A DNA stretch of 33,612 nucleotides, from contig MTOV01000009.1 of the NCBI GenBank assembly GCA_002011815.1, positions 43,653 through 77,264 on the forward strand, written 5' to 3'. The position numbers were made by a program, and so were the translations under genes. Each line of letters opens with the position of its first letter. The stretch's first letter is position 1. Of this stretch, positions 25,112 to 33,612 are shown piece by piece. This DNA is from Nitrospirae bacterium JdFR-86. GTDB lineage: Bacteria; Nitrospirota; Thermodesulfovibrionia; Thermodesulfovibrionales; JdFR-86. The notes below the pieces were generated by a model. It was not told where the DNA came from. It did not search any database and was given only the letters and a program-made list of their open reading frames with translations.

Positions 25112-26098
25112 ATGAACAAGACAATGCTCGCAATCCTTGACATCCTTGACAAACATCCGGACACAATACTCGGCTCAAGAGAGATATCAAGACAGTTAAA
25201 ACTCCATGGCATTGAGCTTACCGAAAGGACAGTCAGATACCACCTTAAGATACTTGATGAAAAGGGCTTTACAAAAGTATTCGGCAAGGAAGGCAGAATG
25301 ATTACAAACAAAGGCAAGGAAGAACTTTCAAACGCTCTTGTATCTGAACGGGTAGGCTTTATCATAAGCAAGATAGAAACTCTGTCTTATCTTACGAATT
25401 TCGACATAGAAAGCGAACAGGGCAACATAATACTGAACGTATCCTTTTTCCCTGCAAAGGAACTGGGGGATGCCCTGAAGATTATGAAGCCTGTTTTTGC
25501 CTCGCCTTATGTGATGAGCAACAGGATAGTCCTTGCAAAAGAAGGTGAAAAGATAGGGGAAATCACAGTGCCCGAGGGCATGGTAGGGCTGGGCACAGTC
25601 TGCAGTGTAACGATAAACGGTATATTCCTCAAGGCGGGAATTCCTGTTACATCGAGATTTGGAGGTGTCCTTCAGGTGGAAAAAGAAGGCCCTTCACGGT
25701 TTACAGCACTTATAAGTTATGAAGGCTCTTCTCTTGATCCGCTTATCGTTTTTATAAAGAGCAGAATGACATCTGTTAGTCATACCGTAAAACACAGCTC
25801 AGGAGAGATACTTGCAAGCTTCAGGGAAATACCAGTGGTAAGCATTGAAAAGGCAATGCAGTTACAGGAAAAGCTCAAAGCCATAGGCATAGGCGGAATA
25901 CTGCTTATAGGCAATCCGAACCAGCCATTGATTGAAATGCCTGTAGGCATGGACAAGGCAGGTATGGTGATAGTCGGCGGACTTAACCCCATCGCTGCAC
26001 TCGAAGAGGCAGGCATACCTACAGACAGTAAGGCAATGGCTATACTTTACGATTACTCACAACTGATGCCTTTCAAAGAAGTCCTGAAAGGGATATAA
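25112..26098 (+). CDS. NrpR-like transcriptional regulator (winged helix plus one NrpR regulatory domain)
   Basis: In archaea, NrpR represses nitrogen assimilation genes and is released by 2-oxoglutarate. Residues ~1-75 form a winged helix-turn-helix (ILGSREISRQLKLHGIELT, RTVRYHLKILDEKGF). Residues ~80-328 are a single NrpR/DUF128 domain (FFPAKELGDALKIMK, GLGTVCSVTINGIFLKAGIP, MPVGMDKAGMVIVGGLNP, GIPTDSKAMAILYDYSQL). Methanococcus NrpR has two such domains in one chain; here there is one, as in Methanosarcina NrpRI. Encoded beside GSI-alpha, glnE, glnB and GSI-beta, which supports a role in nitrogen control, though target and ligand are inferred. Convergent with GSI-alpha. Confidence 0.86.
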   Translation: MNKTMLAILDILDKHPDTILGSREISRQLKLHGIELTERTVRYHLKILDEKGFTKVFGKEGRMITNKGKEELSNALVSERVGFIISKIETLSYLTNFDIESEQGNIILNVSFFPAKELGDALKIMKPVFASPYVMSNRIVLAKEGEKIGEITVPEGMVGLGTVCSVTINGIFLKAGIPVTSRFGGVLQVEKEGPSRFTALISYEGSSLDPLIVFIKSRMTSVSHTVKHSSGEILASFREIPVVSIEKAMQLQEKLKAIGIGGILLIGNPNQPLIEMPVGMDKAGMVIVGGLNPIAALEEAGIPTDSKAMAILYDYSQLMPFKEVLKGI

Positions 26099-26121
26099 CC
26101 CCAGCCCTACAAATCCGAAAG

Positions 26122-26142
26122 AAAGGGACACTGTCCCCCTTT
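26122..26142. repeat. REP-like palindrome and possible weak bidirectional terminator
   Basis: AAAGGGACACTGTCCCCCTTT: the stem GGGAC-ACT-GTCCC is flanked by A and T runs of three. It lies between the convergent stops of the NrpR-like gene and GSI-alpha, and closely resembles the palindrome in the 3' end of trpC (9613-9634). Confidence 0.45.
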
Positions 26143-27469
26143 AAAGCATAGGCAGATATGTCTCCAGCTCGTAGGGGAACACCTGTGTGCGGTAGTTATC
26201 CCACTCGGTCTTCTTGCTCATGATAAGCTCATTGAATATATGCTCTCCAAGGGTCTCCTTCAGAAGTTTGCTCTTTTCTGCAATCTCTATAGCCTCTATC
26301 AGACTTCCCGGCAGTTCTCCTATGCCCATCTTTGCCCTTTCCTCCTCTGAAAGGTGATACACATCTATTTCCGTAGGTTCAGGGAGCTTGTAGCCTTTCT
26401 CAATTCCTGTCAGTCCGGCATTGAGCATGCAGGAAAACGCAAGATAAGGGTTGCATGCAGGGTCAGGAGAACGAAGCTCTATCCTTGTTGCCTTTTCCTT
26501 GCCCGGCTTATAAAGCGGCACTCTTACGAGTGCAGAGCGGTTTCTCCTTGCCCAGCAGATATAAACCGGTGCTTCGTATCCAGGCACAAGTCTCTTGTAG
26601 GAGTTTACCCACTGATTAAGAACAAGCGTTAATTCCCTTATATGCGTCAGCAGACCTGCAATGTATTTCTTTGCAGTCTCTGAAAGATAATACTTGTCCT
26701 TTGCGTTGAAAAACGCATTCTGCTTGCCCTTAAAAAGCGACTGGTGGGTGTGCATACCGCTTCCGTTCTGCCCGAACAAAGGCTTTGGCATGAACGTGGC
26801 ATAAACACCGTATTTTCTGGCTATCTCCTTTACGACAACCCTGTAGGTCATTACTGTGTCTGCCATTTCAAGGGCTTCTGCATACCTGAGGTCAATCTCA
26901 TGCTGTGAAGGGGCAACTTCATGGTGTGAATACTCGACCTTTATGCCCATTTCTTCAAGTGACAGAATGGTCTCGCGCCTGAGGTCTTCAGCCGCATCCA
27001 TCGGATAATCGAAATATCCGCCCTCATCCAGAATGTCCGGACACTGGTTTGACCTGAAGTAGAAATACTCAAGCTCTGGTCCAAGATAAAAAGTAAAACC
27101 TTTTTTCTTCGCCTTCTCGATATTCCTTCTAAGCACATATCTCGGGTCGCCTTTATAAGGTGTGCCGTCAGGCTCATAGATATCGCAGAACATTCTTGCA
27201 ACCGCCTTCTCTTTTGGCCGCCATGGCAGGATTGCGAATGTCGTGGGGTCAGGCCGGGCTATCATATCGCTTTCGTCAATCCTTGCAAACCCTTTGATGG
27301 AAGAGCCGTCAAACCCCATGCCTTCCTTAAAAGCATAATCAAGCTCCTCAAAAGGAAGGGCAAAGCTCTTAAGCATCCCGTGAATGTCGGAAAACCACAG
27401 CCTGATAAACTTCACATTATGTTTTTTGCAAAGCTCCATTACGTCTTTGCTGTCTCTCGGCTTTTTCAT
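26141..27469 (-). CDS. glnA: Glutamine synthetase, GSI-alpha type
   Basis: Makes glutamine from glutamate, ammonia and ATP. The 442 aa length and lack of the ~25-residue GSI-beta insertion mark it as alpha type. FDGSSIKGFARIDESDM carries the Arg of glutamine feedback inhibition; the active-site motifs [21 protein letters not shown] and RNRSALVRVP are intact. The residue aligned with the adenylylated Tyr is present (DVYHLSEEE), but the surrounding motif is not the GSI-beta one. It follows glnE by 11 nt and is probably cotranscribed with it. It resembles the Gram-positive and archaeal type that is feedback-controlled. Confidence 0.95.
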   Translation of the reverse strand: MKKPRDSKDVMELCKKHNVKFIRLWFSDIHGMLKSFALPFEELDYAFKEGMGFDGSSIKGFARIDESDMIARPDPTTFAILPWRPKEKAVARMFCDIYEPDGTPYKGDPRYVLRRNIEKAKKKGFTFYLGPELEYFYFRSNQCPDILDEGGYFDYPMDAAEDLRRETILSLEEMGIKVEYSHHEVAPSQHEIDLRYAEALEMADTVMTYRVVVKEIARKYGVYATFMPKPLFGQNGSGMHTHQSLFKGKQNAFFNAKDKYYLSETAKKYIAGLLTHIRELTLVLNQWVNSYKRLVPGYEAPVYICWARRNRSALVRVPLYKPGKEKATRIELRSPDPACNPYLAFSCMLNAGLTGIEKGYKLPEPTEIDVYHLSEEERAKMGIGELPGSLIEAIEIAEKSKLLKETLGEHIFNELIMSKKTEWDNYRTQVFPYELETYLPML

Positions 27470-27480
27470 CTCATGCCTCC

Positions 27481-30270
27481 TTAGTTAAGGTTAATCACTC
27501 CCAAGACATTGTTTCTGAGCATTTCCACATGGCTTAAAAACTCCTCTTTGCTTCTATGTCCCATAAAAACCCCTGCCAGTTCTGTAATCTCTGTATCTTT
27601 AACGACTGCATGCTCTTCATTTAATCTCAGGAAGGTCTCGAGCCTTCTGTAATAGTTGTAGGCATTAAAAAGGACTTCCCTCTCATCCGGATTGAGTATT
27701 CCTTTTTTTGCCAGACGGCTGATTGCATTAGCAGTATTCTGCACAAGCACCTCCGGGGTATCTTTTGCATGCTGAAGCTGTAGCCACTGGATATAAAACT
27801 CTATGTCCTCTATGCCGCCGGGACCAAGCTTAATGTCTATTCCCTCTGCCTCATGCGACAGTTCCTGAATAATCCTTTTCCTCATCTCGCGGATATCTTC
27901 TCTTCTTACACCTGCTCCTCTTTTCAGTATTATCTCGCGTGCCATTTTCATAAACGCTTTTTGAAGCTTTATATCTCCGCCCACAGGTCTTGCCTTAAGA
28001 AGCGCCTGAATCTCCCAGTTATGCGCACTCTTCAGATAATAATCCCTATATCCTTCGACGTCTTTTACAAGCACTCCTTTTGAACCATCCGGCCTTAGTC
28101 TAACGTCTATACTGTAGAGTGCCCCCCTGTCTGTGTATGCAGTAAGTGTCTTTACTACCTGTTCCGCTGCCTTCAGCCCGTCCGGTATTCCGGATAAAAA
28201 GATTATATCAAGGTCTGAGCCGAAAGTAATCTCCCTTCCGCCGAGCTTGCCGAGTGCAAAAACAGAAAGATTATTACTTCCAAACCTGTCTATGGTCGCC
28301 CCTATAACAGCATCGGCAAGATGCGACAAATACCTCTGAAGGTCATGCACCGAGATAACACCCATGAGAAAGAGGATTCCAACACGGAGTTCCTCCGCGC
28401 TTTTATACTCGCTAAGCCTTATCTGAAAATCCCCCTGATGTTCAGAGTCACGTTCTATTTCTTGTTGCATTCTTCTCAGGGACTTTTTTACAGCCCACTG
28501 TTCGATTAACCGGTCAAGGTAGCGTCTGCTGCTTAGAAAGACCCTTGTCAGATATGTGCTGAGTGAAAAAAGCTTCACTATGCCATTTAGCAATTCTCTT
28601 TGTTCTCTGAGTCCTGTAAGATGTGCTTCTTCAACATCCAGTGCCGAGAAGAAACTTTCAAGACCTGAAAGCACTCTGTCCGGGCTTTCTGCCCTTAATG
28701 CCTCTTCAAGCAGTTCAGGAAGAACCTTTCTTATGATAGTGCGTTCTTTCTGCGTCCTGAAAAGCGCGAGATGCTCTTTCATTCTCTTCAGGTTCATCAG
28801 AGCCGACTGCGGGTCTTTCAGCCGCCTGAAGGAAAGATATCCGGCAAGTTCCTCATCGCTGAGGTCGCCTTCAAGCAGCATAAGGGTCTCGGCATGAATG
28901 TCTTCCTTAGTGCCAAGCAGGGAGTTATACATGGTTTTTACCTGCATTCTTCTTAGCCGCAGGTCTGACAAAAACCGCCTGCCTGTGGGAAAACCCATCT
29001 TTCTACCCAGACAATTCAGCTCTTCTTCTGAAGTAGGAACAGCATGTGTCTGAAGGTCGTCTTTCATCTGGAGATAATGCTCAAGCCGCCGGAAATAAAG
29101 ATAGTTCTCCCAAAGAGTAGCAAGGTCTTCTTCAGGCACTATTGCCATTTTCTTGATGCCCTGTATTGCATCGAAAAGTCTGTGGGTTCTGAGTGCCTCC
29201 TGCTCTGCGCTATAGATAAGCTGAAAGGTCTGGACAAAAAACTCCACCTCCCTTATGCCTCCATACCCGCGCTTTATGTCATCTTTTGAGAGGGTTGAGT
29301 CTATTTTCTTTTTCATCGCCCTGATTTCATCAATCTCTGAGTAATCAATCATTCCTTTCCAGACAAACGGCTTAATCGTCTCCATGAACGCTCCAGCCAT
29401 ATTCATATCTCCTGCGACAGGTCTTGCTCTTATAAGAACCATTCTTTCCCACATGCGCCCCCATGATTCGTAATACATCTGGTATGACTTGACAGGCAGT
29501 GCGACTTCGCCTTTCTGCCCGTGCGGTCTAAGCCTGAGGTCAACCCTGTAGGCTATACCATCTTCTGTATTTGAAGACAGCAGTCTGGTAAACATCTCTA
29601 TGACCTTGCAGTAAAACTCATGATTGCTAATTCTGTTTAACCTTATGCCTGCAGGGCTGAGCACGCCGGAGGTCTGCCCCTGTTCGCTGCCGTAAACCGC
29701 AATCAGGTCAACGTCCGAACTGTAATTAATCTCTGCACCGCCAAGCTTTCCAAGACCGATAAGCGCAACTCCTCCATCCGGAGAAGGCTCTCCAAACCGG
29801 CGGAGATTGACTTTCAAGGAGTATCCAAGCACCAAATCAATAATCACCTCTGCAAGACTGGTAAGCTCATCCATCGAAGTACGTATGTCTGTCCTTCCGG
29901 TAATATCCCTCAGTGTTATTCCCAGAAGATACCGTTTTCTGAATAACCGTATTCTCTTCATAGCTTCTTTAATGTCTATGTCTTCATTCAGCACAAGCTC
30001 GGCTTTCGCTCTTTCAAGAAGCAGTTCCCTTGTGACAGGCCTGTTAATCTCTTCCACTGCGGTTAAAAACCCCTCAGGGTTTGAAATGCAGTAATTTGAA
30101 AGGAACTGGCTAAAGGCAAAAAGGCGTGCTGCTTCTTTTATATAAGACGGCGGGGGGTCTTCAGGCAATACCTCAAGAAATCTCAAGAGGTTTGTTTCAG
30201 CCCTTATGGGGTCAGGCGTGTTGAGGGAGATTTCTGCTACCAGTTTTTTTATTTCTTTATCGACTATCAT
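27481..30270 (-). CDS. glnE: Glutamine synthetase adenylyltransferase/deadenylyltransferase
   Basis: Bifunctional enzyme that adds and removes AMP on glutamine synthetase under PII control. Two nucleotidyltransferase domains are clear: the deadenylylation half near residue 171 (GLGKLGGAEINYSSDVDL) and the adenylylation half near 671 (ALGKLGGREITFGSDLD). Each is followed by a helical domain with the VDLRLRPHGQKG and VRLRPDGSKG repeats. At 929 aa it is full length. It heads a leftward unit with GSI-alpha, yet its likely substrate is the GSI-beta at 30723. Divergent from glnB by 74 nt. No Shine-Dalgarno before the ATG; TATATT lies six bases upstream. Confidence 0.96.
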   Translation of the reverse strand: MIVDKEIKKLVAEISLNTPDPIRAETNLLRFLEVLPEDPPPSYIKEAARLFAFSQFLSNYCISNPEGFLTAVEEINRPVTRELLLERAKAELVLNEDIDIKEAMKRIRLFRKRYLLGITLRDITGRTDIRTSMDELTSLAEVIIDLVLGYSLKVNLRRFGEPSPDGGVALIGLGKLGGAEINYSSDVDLIAVYGSEQGQTSGVLSPAGIRLNRISNHEFYCKVIEMFTRLLSSNTEDGIAYRVDLRLRPHGQKGEVALPVKSYQMYYESWGRMWERMVLIRARPVAGDMNMAGAFMETIKPFVWKGMIDYSEIDEIRAMKKKIDSTLSKDDIKRGYGGIREVEFFVQTFQLIYSAEQEALRTHRLFDAIQGIKKMAIVPEEDLATLWENYLYFRRLEHYLQMKDDLQTHAVPTSEEELNCLGRKMGFPTGRRFLSDLRLRRMQVKTMYNSLLGTKEDIHAETLMLLEGDLSDEELAGYLSFRRLKDPQSALMNLKRMKEHLALFRTQKERTIIRKVLPELLEEALRAESPDRVLSGLESFFSALDVEEAHLTGLREQRELLNGIVKLFSLSTYLTRVFLSSRRYLDRLIEQWAVKKSLRRMQQEIERDSEHQGDFQIRLSEYKSAEELRVGILFLMGVISVHDLQRYLSHLADAVIGATIDRFGSNNLSVFALGKLGGREITFGSDLDIIFLSGIPDGLKAAEQVVKTLTAYTDRGALYSIDVRLRPDGSKGVLVKDVEGYRDYYLKSAHNWEIQALLKARPVGGDIKLQKAFMKMAREIILKRGAGVRREDIREMRKRIIQELSHEAEGIDIKLGPGGIEDIEFYIQWLQLQHAKDTPEVLVQNTANAISRLAKKGILNPDEREVLFNAYNYYRRLETFLRLNEEHAVVKDTEITELAGVFMGHRSKEEFLSHVEMLRNNVLGVINLN

Positions 30271-30276
30271 TTATAT

Positions 30277-30282
30277 AATATA
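30277..30282 (-). promoter_or_regulatory. Candidate -10 box for a leaderless glnE transcript
   Basis: On the minus strand TATATT, six bases before the glnE ATG. The -35 region is poor (TGATGC at 17 nt). The call rests mainly on the absence of a ribosome binding site and the same arrangement at trpC, radC and bioW. Confidence 0.35.
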
Positions 30283-30323
30283 TCTGTTGCCGGGTCATAG
30301 CATCAGGTATAGATAGATAATAA

Positions 30324-30683
<360 letters not shown>

Positions 30684-30689
30684 AAAAAG

Positions 30690-30717
30690 GGGGCAGGCAG
30701 AACGCCTGCCCCTTTTT
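30690..30717. terminator. Strong bidirectional intrinsic terminator between glnB and glnA
   Basis: Nine-bp perfect stem GGGGCAGGC (30690-30698) and GCCTGCCCC (30704-30712), loop AGAAC, with TTTTT after it and seven A before it. It can end both the rightward glnB and the leftward glnA transcripts. Confidence 0.9.
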
Positions 30718-30722
30718 AATTT

Positions 30723-32135
30723 TTAGATGTCATAGTAGAGGAAGAACTCATACGGATGGGGTCTCAGCCTGAGGGCATCTACTTCGTTTGCCCTCTTGTA
30801 TTCAAGCCATGTCTGGAGTGCATCCTCTGTAAAGACATTTCCTTTCAGAAGGAACTCGTGGTCTTTTTCAAAGCTGTCCAGTGCCTCTTCAAGGCTGCCG
30901 GGCATCTGAGGAACTTTTGCAAGCTCTTCCGGAGGAAGCTCATAAATGTCTTTGTCCAGTGCCTCGCCTGGGTCTATCTTGTTCTCTATTCCGTCAAGAC
31001 CAGCCATGAGCATCGCTGCAAACGCAAGATAAGGGTTGCATGACGGGTCTGGGAATCTGACTTCCACTCTCTTTGCCTTTGGAGAAGGTGAATACATCGG
31101 GATTCTTACAGCCGCAGACCTGTTTCTTGCAGAGTATGCAAGGTTAACCGGTGCCTCATAGCCAGGGACAAGCCTCTTGTAGGAGTTGGTCGTTGGGTTT
31201 GTAAGTGCAGCAAGTGCCTTGGCATGCTTCAGTATGCCTCCGATGTAATAAAGAGCCATTTCACTTAAGCCGGCATAACCGTTGCCTGCAAACAGAGGCT
31301 TGCCGTCCTTCCAAATGCTCTGGTGGGTGTGCATGCCTGAACCATTGTCACCGAATACCGGCTTGGGCATGAATGTAGCAGTCTTTCCATGCTGCCGTGC
31401 CACGTTCTTTACTATGTATTTAAAGAGCATGAGGTTGTCCGCCATCTTTACAAGAGGAGAAAATCTCATGTCAATCTCGCCCTGTCCTGCTGTAGCAACT
31501 TCGTGGTGCTGTGCCTCAACGTGTATTCCGCACTTCTTCATTATGTTGACCATCTCTGTTCTCATGTCCTCAAGACTGTCTGTCGGCGGAACAGGGAAAT
31601 AACCCTCTTTGTGCCTTGGCTTGTATCCGAGATTCGGGCCCTCTTCCTTTCCGGAATTCCAGATTCCCTCTACAGAATCCACAAAGTAATAACCACTGTG
31701 AGCATTCTGGTCATACCTTATGTCATCAAAGATAAAGAACTCTGCCTCAGGACCGAAATACGCTGTATCGCCAATGCCTGTGGACTTCAGATACTGCACA
31801 GCTTTCTGTGCTATGTATCTCGGGTCTCTTGTGTAAGGCTCTTTGGTTACAGGGTCAACAATGTTGCATATGAGGCTCAGGGTCGGATACTTTCTGAACG
31901 GGTCGAGGATTGCAGTCTCAGGGTCAGGTATAATGAGCATGTCCGATGCGTTTATCGCCTGCCATCCCCTGATTGATGAACCGTCAAAACCAACGCCTTC
32001 CTCAAAAGTCTCTTCCTTAAGCTCATCGATGGGAATCGAAAAATGTTGCCAGATACCAGGAAAGTCGATGAACTTGAAGTCAACCATCACCACATCGTTT
32101 TCCTGTGCAAAGGTCAAAACATCCTTTGGCGTCAT
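30723..32135 (-). CDS. glnA: Glutamine synthetase, GSI-beta type (adenylylatable)
   Basis: Main ammonia-assimilating glutamine synthetase, 470 aa. It has the beta-specific insertion (~residues 145-170, in [15 protein letters not shown] and the following stretch). The adenylylation site is Tyr398 in [12 protein letters not shown], matching the E. coli position. Active-site motifs [18 protein letters not shown] and [20 protein letters not shown] are complete. CAGGAGGT stands before the ATG at 32135. It is the likely substrate of the GlnE encoded at 27481. Downstream of the amidotransferase gene on the same strand; ends at the strong terminator. This is a second glnA alongside the alpha type. 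Confidence 0.96.
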   Translation of the reverse strand: MTPKDVLTFAQENDVVMVDFKFIDFPGIWQHFSIPIDELKEETFEEGVGFDGSSIRGWQAINASDMLIIPDPETAILDPFRKYPTLSLICNIVDPVTKEPYTRDPRYIAQKAVQYLKSTGIGDTAYFGPEAEFFIFDDIRYDQNAHSGYYFVDSVEGIWNSGKEEGPNLGYKPRHKEGYFPVPPTDSLEDMRTEMVNIMKKCGIHVEAQHHEVATAGQGEIDMRFSPLVKMADNLMLFKYIVKNVARQHGKTATFMPKPVFGDNGSGMHTHQSIWKDGKPLFAGNGYAGLSEMALYYIGGILKHAKALAALTNPTTNSYKRLVPGYEAPVNLAYSARNRSAAVRIPMYSPSPKAKRVEVRFPDPSCNPYLAFAAMLMAGLDGIENKIDPGEALDKDIYELPPEELAKVPQMPGSLEEALDSFEKDHEFLLKGNVFTEDALQTWLEYKRANEVDALRLRPHPYEFFLYYDI

Positions 32136-32195
32136 AGCCTACCTCCTGAATTTAAATTTATGGGCAAAAACCTGCCGTCTTAAATATGTTCGCAC

Positions 32196-32894
32196 TTAAA
32201 GTTGCAGGAAAAACGCCTTGTAAAAATTCATCGCCCTGCCTGTGTATTCTTCATAAAGGGCATTGGTCTTATCCATAATGTCGGGCGTTGCATTAGGGTC
32301 GTCCTTGAACCACTCCTGCACCATCTCCTTCGTTACCTCTATATGGAACTGAAAGGCATAGACGTTGTTTTTATACCTGAACGCCTGATTTTCATAAAGC
32401 GCAGAACTTGCAAGCCTCTCGGCACCCATCGGCAGATCAAAAGTATCACCGTGCCAGTGAAAAACTTTAAATCTTTTCCAGAAATCCCCCACTGCCGGAT
32501 GAACCGCCAGCTTTCTCATCAAAGAGTCTTTGATCCCCTCACTGGTAAGCTCTATGTCAAACCAGCCTATCTCCTGTTTATGCCCCTTATATACATTCGA
32601 GCCAAGACAATGCGCAATCATCTGTGCGCCAAGACAGATACCCAAGACCTTCATCCCGCGGTTTATCGCCTCTCTGATAAGCCTTGAACCTGCCTGAAGA
32701 TGCGGATATTCGTCCATTTCATAAATAGCCATCGGACCGCCCAACATCACCACTGTATCGAATGCATCCAGAGACGGAGGCGTCTCACCGTCGCCGAGTT
32801 CTATAATCCTGTAGGGGATGGAATTCTCCAACAGGAAGTCCTCTATTGTCCCAGGACCCTCAGAGATTATATTCTTTAGGATAAGGACTGACAT
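32196..32894 (-). CDS. Class I glutamine amidotransferase-like protein
   Basis: A 232 aa protein with the class I (Cys-His-Glu) GATase fold. The catalytic Cys is in LGICLGAQMIAHCLG, and the His and Glu are in FQFHIEVTKEM. This resembles the amidotransferase domain of GMP synthase, but there is no synthetase domain, so the acceptor or substrate (for example a gamma-glutamyl compound) is unknown. It lies 60 nt before GSI-beta on the same strand, which hints at a link to glutamine metabolism, but this is positional only. No clear ribosome binding site before the ATG. Confidence 0.88.
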   Translation of the reverse strand: MSVLILKNIISEGPGTIEDFLLENSIPYRIIELGDGETPPSLDAFDTVVMLGGPMAIYEMDEYPHLQAGSRLIREAINRGMKVLGICLGAQMIAHCLGSNVYKGHKQEIGWFDIELTSEGIKDSLMRKLAVHPAVGDFWKRFKVFHWHGDTFDLPMGAERLASSALYENQAFRYKNNVYAFQFHIEVTKEMVQEWFKDDPNATPDIMDKTNALYEEYTGRAMNFYKAFFLQL

Positions 32895-32971
32895 CTCGGC
32901 AAACGGTTGCCGTATGTTATACTAAACTGCGGTGCTTTGTCAAGCGGTGGAATCCAGCCGGAAAGAGGCTG

Positions 32972-33541
32972 TTATTTAACGAGCTCCCTGCCTGCCTCGA
33001 ATGCCTCGTTCAGGGCATCCGGATACAGGAGTATCTCGCCTTTTGCGTCTATGCCTGTAAAACTCAATGTCTTATGCTCAGGCACGCTTACGGTTCTGAA
33101 AAATGCAATAGCTGTTGCCTCTGAACATTTAACGCCTGTCGGCTTCTTCTGCCCTCCTACGATTATCAGCAGTCCTTTTCTACCGTGCTGTCCTTCGGCA
33201 ATCGGTTTTTTCAAAATATATTTTTCACACCAGAACTGCTGGCATCTGTCTATCATTGTCTTTACCTGTGCGGAAAGCCCTGAGAAGAATACAGGGCTTG
33301 TAAGTATAATCCTGTCTGCCTTCCTGATTGCCTGAGAGACCTTCTGCATGTCGTCTTTTACGACGCACCTGCCTGTTTTATTACATCCGCCGCAGTTCTG
33401 GCACGGAGCTATATTCATCCGGTTAAGGTCGAAAATCCTTACCTTAAAACCCGATGCCCTGACACCCCTTACTGCCTCCTTAAGAAGTGTCTCTGTATTG
33501 CCCCCTTTCCGGGGACTGCCAAGAAATGCAATAACATTCAT
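32972..33541 (-). CDS. Iron-sulfur flavoprotein / NADPH-dependent FMN reductase family
   Basis: A flavodoxin-fold protein of 189 aa. The FMN phosphate loop is GSPRKGGNTETLL. A compact CX2CX2CX5C motif (Cys47, 50, 53 and 59, in CQNCGGCNKTGRC) matches the [4Fe-4S] site of iron-sulfur flavoproteins of anaerobes. The family moves electrons from ferredoxin or NAD(P)H; the acceptor is unknown. Its ATG overlaps the stop of the upstream gene by four bases, so it is translationally coupled to it. Confidence 0.9.
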   Translation of the reverse strand: MNVIAFLGSPRKGGNTETLLKEAVRGVRASGFKVRIFDLNRMNIAPCQNCGGCNKTGRCVVKDDMQKVSQAIRKADRIILTSPVFFSGLSAQVKTMIDRCQQFWCEKYILKKPIAEGQHGRKGLLIIVGGQKKPTGVKCSEATAIAFFRTVSVPEHKTLSFTGIDAKGEILLYPDALNEAFEAGRELVK

Positions 33542-33612
33542 TCTTCCTGAGACTCCATGAGCTTTTTATAAAGTTCTATTTTCTCTTTCATCTCCTGCAG
33601 ATTGGTCGTAAG
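33538..33612 (-). CDS. 3' end of an unidentified gene, cut by the window edge
   Basis: The minus-strand frame is open from the window edge to TGA at 33540-33538 and encodes the 24-residue tail LTTNLQEMKEKIELYKKLM plus SQEE, helical and charged. It overlaps the start of the next gene by four bases (ATGA), which supports it as a true reading frame. Too little is visible to name it. Confidence 0.65.
   Translation of the reverse strand, partial: LTTNLQEMKEKIELYKKLMESQEE

Noticed and set aside
32160-32185. Sigma54-like promoter before GSI-beta
   Set aside because: On the minus strand GGCAGGTTTTTGCC looks like -24/-12 boxes, but GG and GC are separated by nine bases instead of the required ten.

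Overview
The window is an ordinary, gene-dense bacterial chromosome segment with about 33 protein genes and no rRNA, tRNA, CRISPR array, phage or complete insertion sequence that I can see. The gene content suggests an anaerobic or microaerophilic bacterium of the Nitrospirota (Thermodesulfovibrio-like) or a deltaproteobacterial-type lineage: rubrerythrin, a ferredoxin-rich split glutamate synthase, an NrpR-type regulator, BioW, TrpB2 and an iron-sulfur flavoprotein. The lineage is inferred from gene content only.

Layout. 1-6.6 kb: rubrerythrin; a leftward YjbQ, MntP, PfkB-family kinase run; then rightward HD-GYP protein, RNA 3'-phosphate cyclase (rtcA) and miaA; then a leftward membrane protein of unknown function. 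6.7-11.5 kb: radC; leftward A-type Fe-S protein and hemB; rightward trpC-trpF; leftward queF; rightward family-2 glycosyltransferase. 11.5-14.7 kb: a leftward iron operon, feoB, a DtxR-type regulator fused to FeoA, and a Fur-family gene whose start codon is out of frame by one base. It has a near-consensus promoter with an overlapping Fur-box-like palindrome. 14.7-15.1 kb: the only long non-coding stretch, with strong hairpins. 15.1-20.2 kb: a three-gene glutamate synthase in which the GXGXG domain is fused to a GltD-like flavoprotein and ferredoxin domains. 20.2-24.3 kb: short-chain dehydrogenase, lipid kinase, bioW (leftward) and trpB2 (rightward). 24.3-33.6 kb: a membrane-anchored FxLYD-like protein, an NrpR-like regulator, then a nitrogen block of GSI-alpha, glnE, glnB and GSI-beta, followed upstream on the minus strand by a class I amidotransferase, an iron-sulfur flavoprotein and the tail of another gene.

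The genes group into two physiological themes. One is ammonium assimilation and its control: two glutamine synthetases, adenylyltransferase, PII, glutamate synthase and NrpR-like. The other is iron uptake and Fe-S or oxidative-stress handling: FeoB, DtxR-FeoA, Fur, A-type carrier and rubrerythrin.

I did not find a clearly new defence or mobile system. The observations most worth checking are: the apparent one-base frameshift at the start of fur; a repeated arrangement in which a -10 box lies 5-9 nt before a start codon that has no Shine-Dalgarno sequence (probable leaderless mRNAs); the structured 14.76-14.90 kb element with mutually exclusive hairpins; and the domain fusion in the glutamate synthase.
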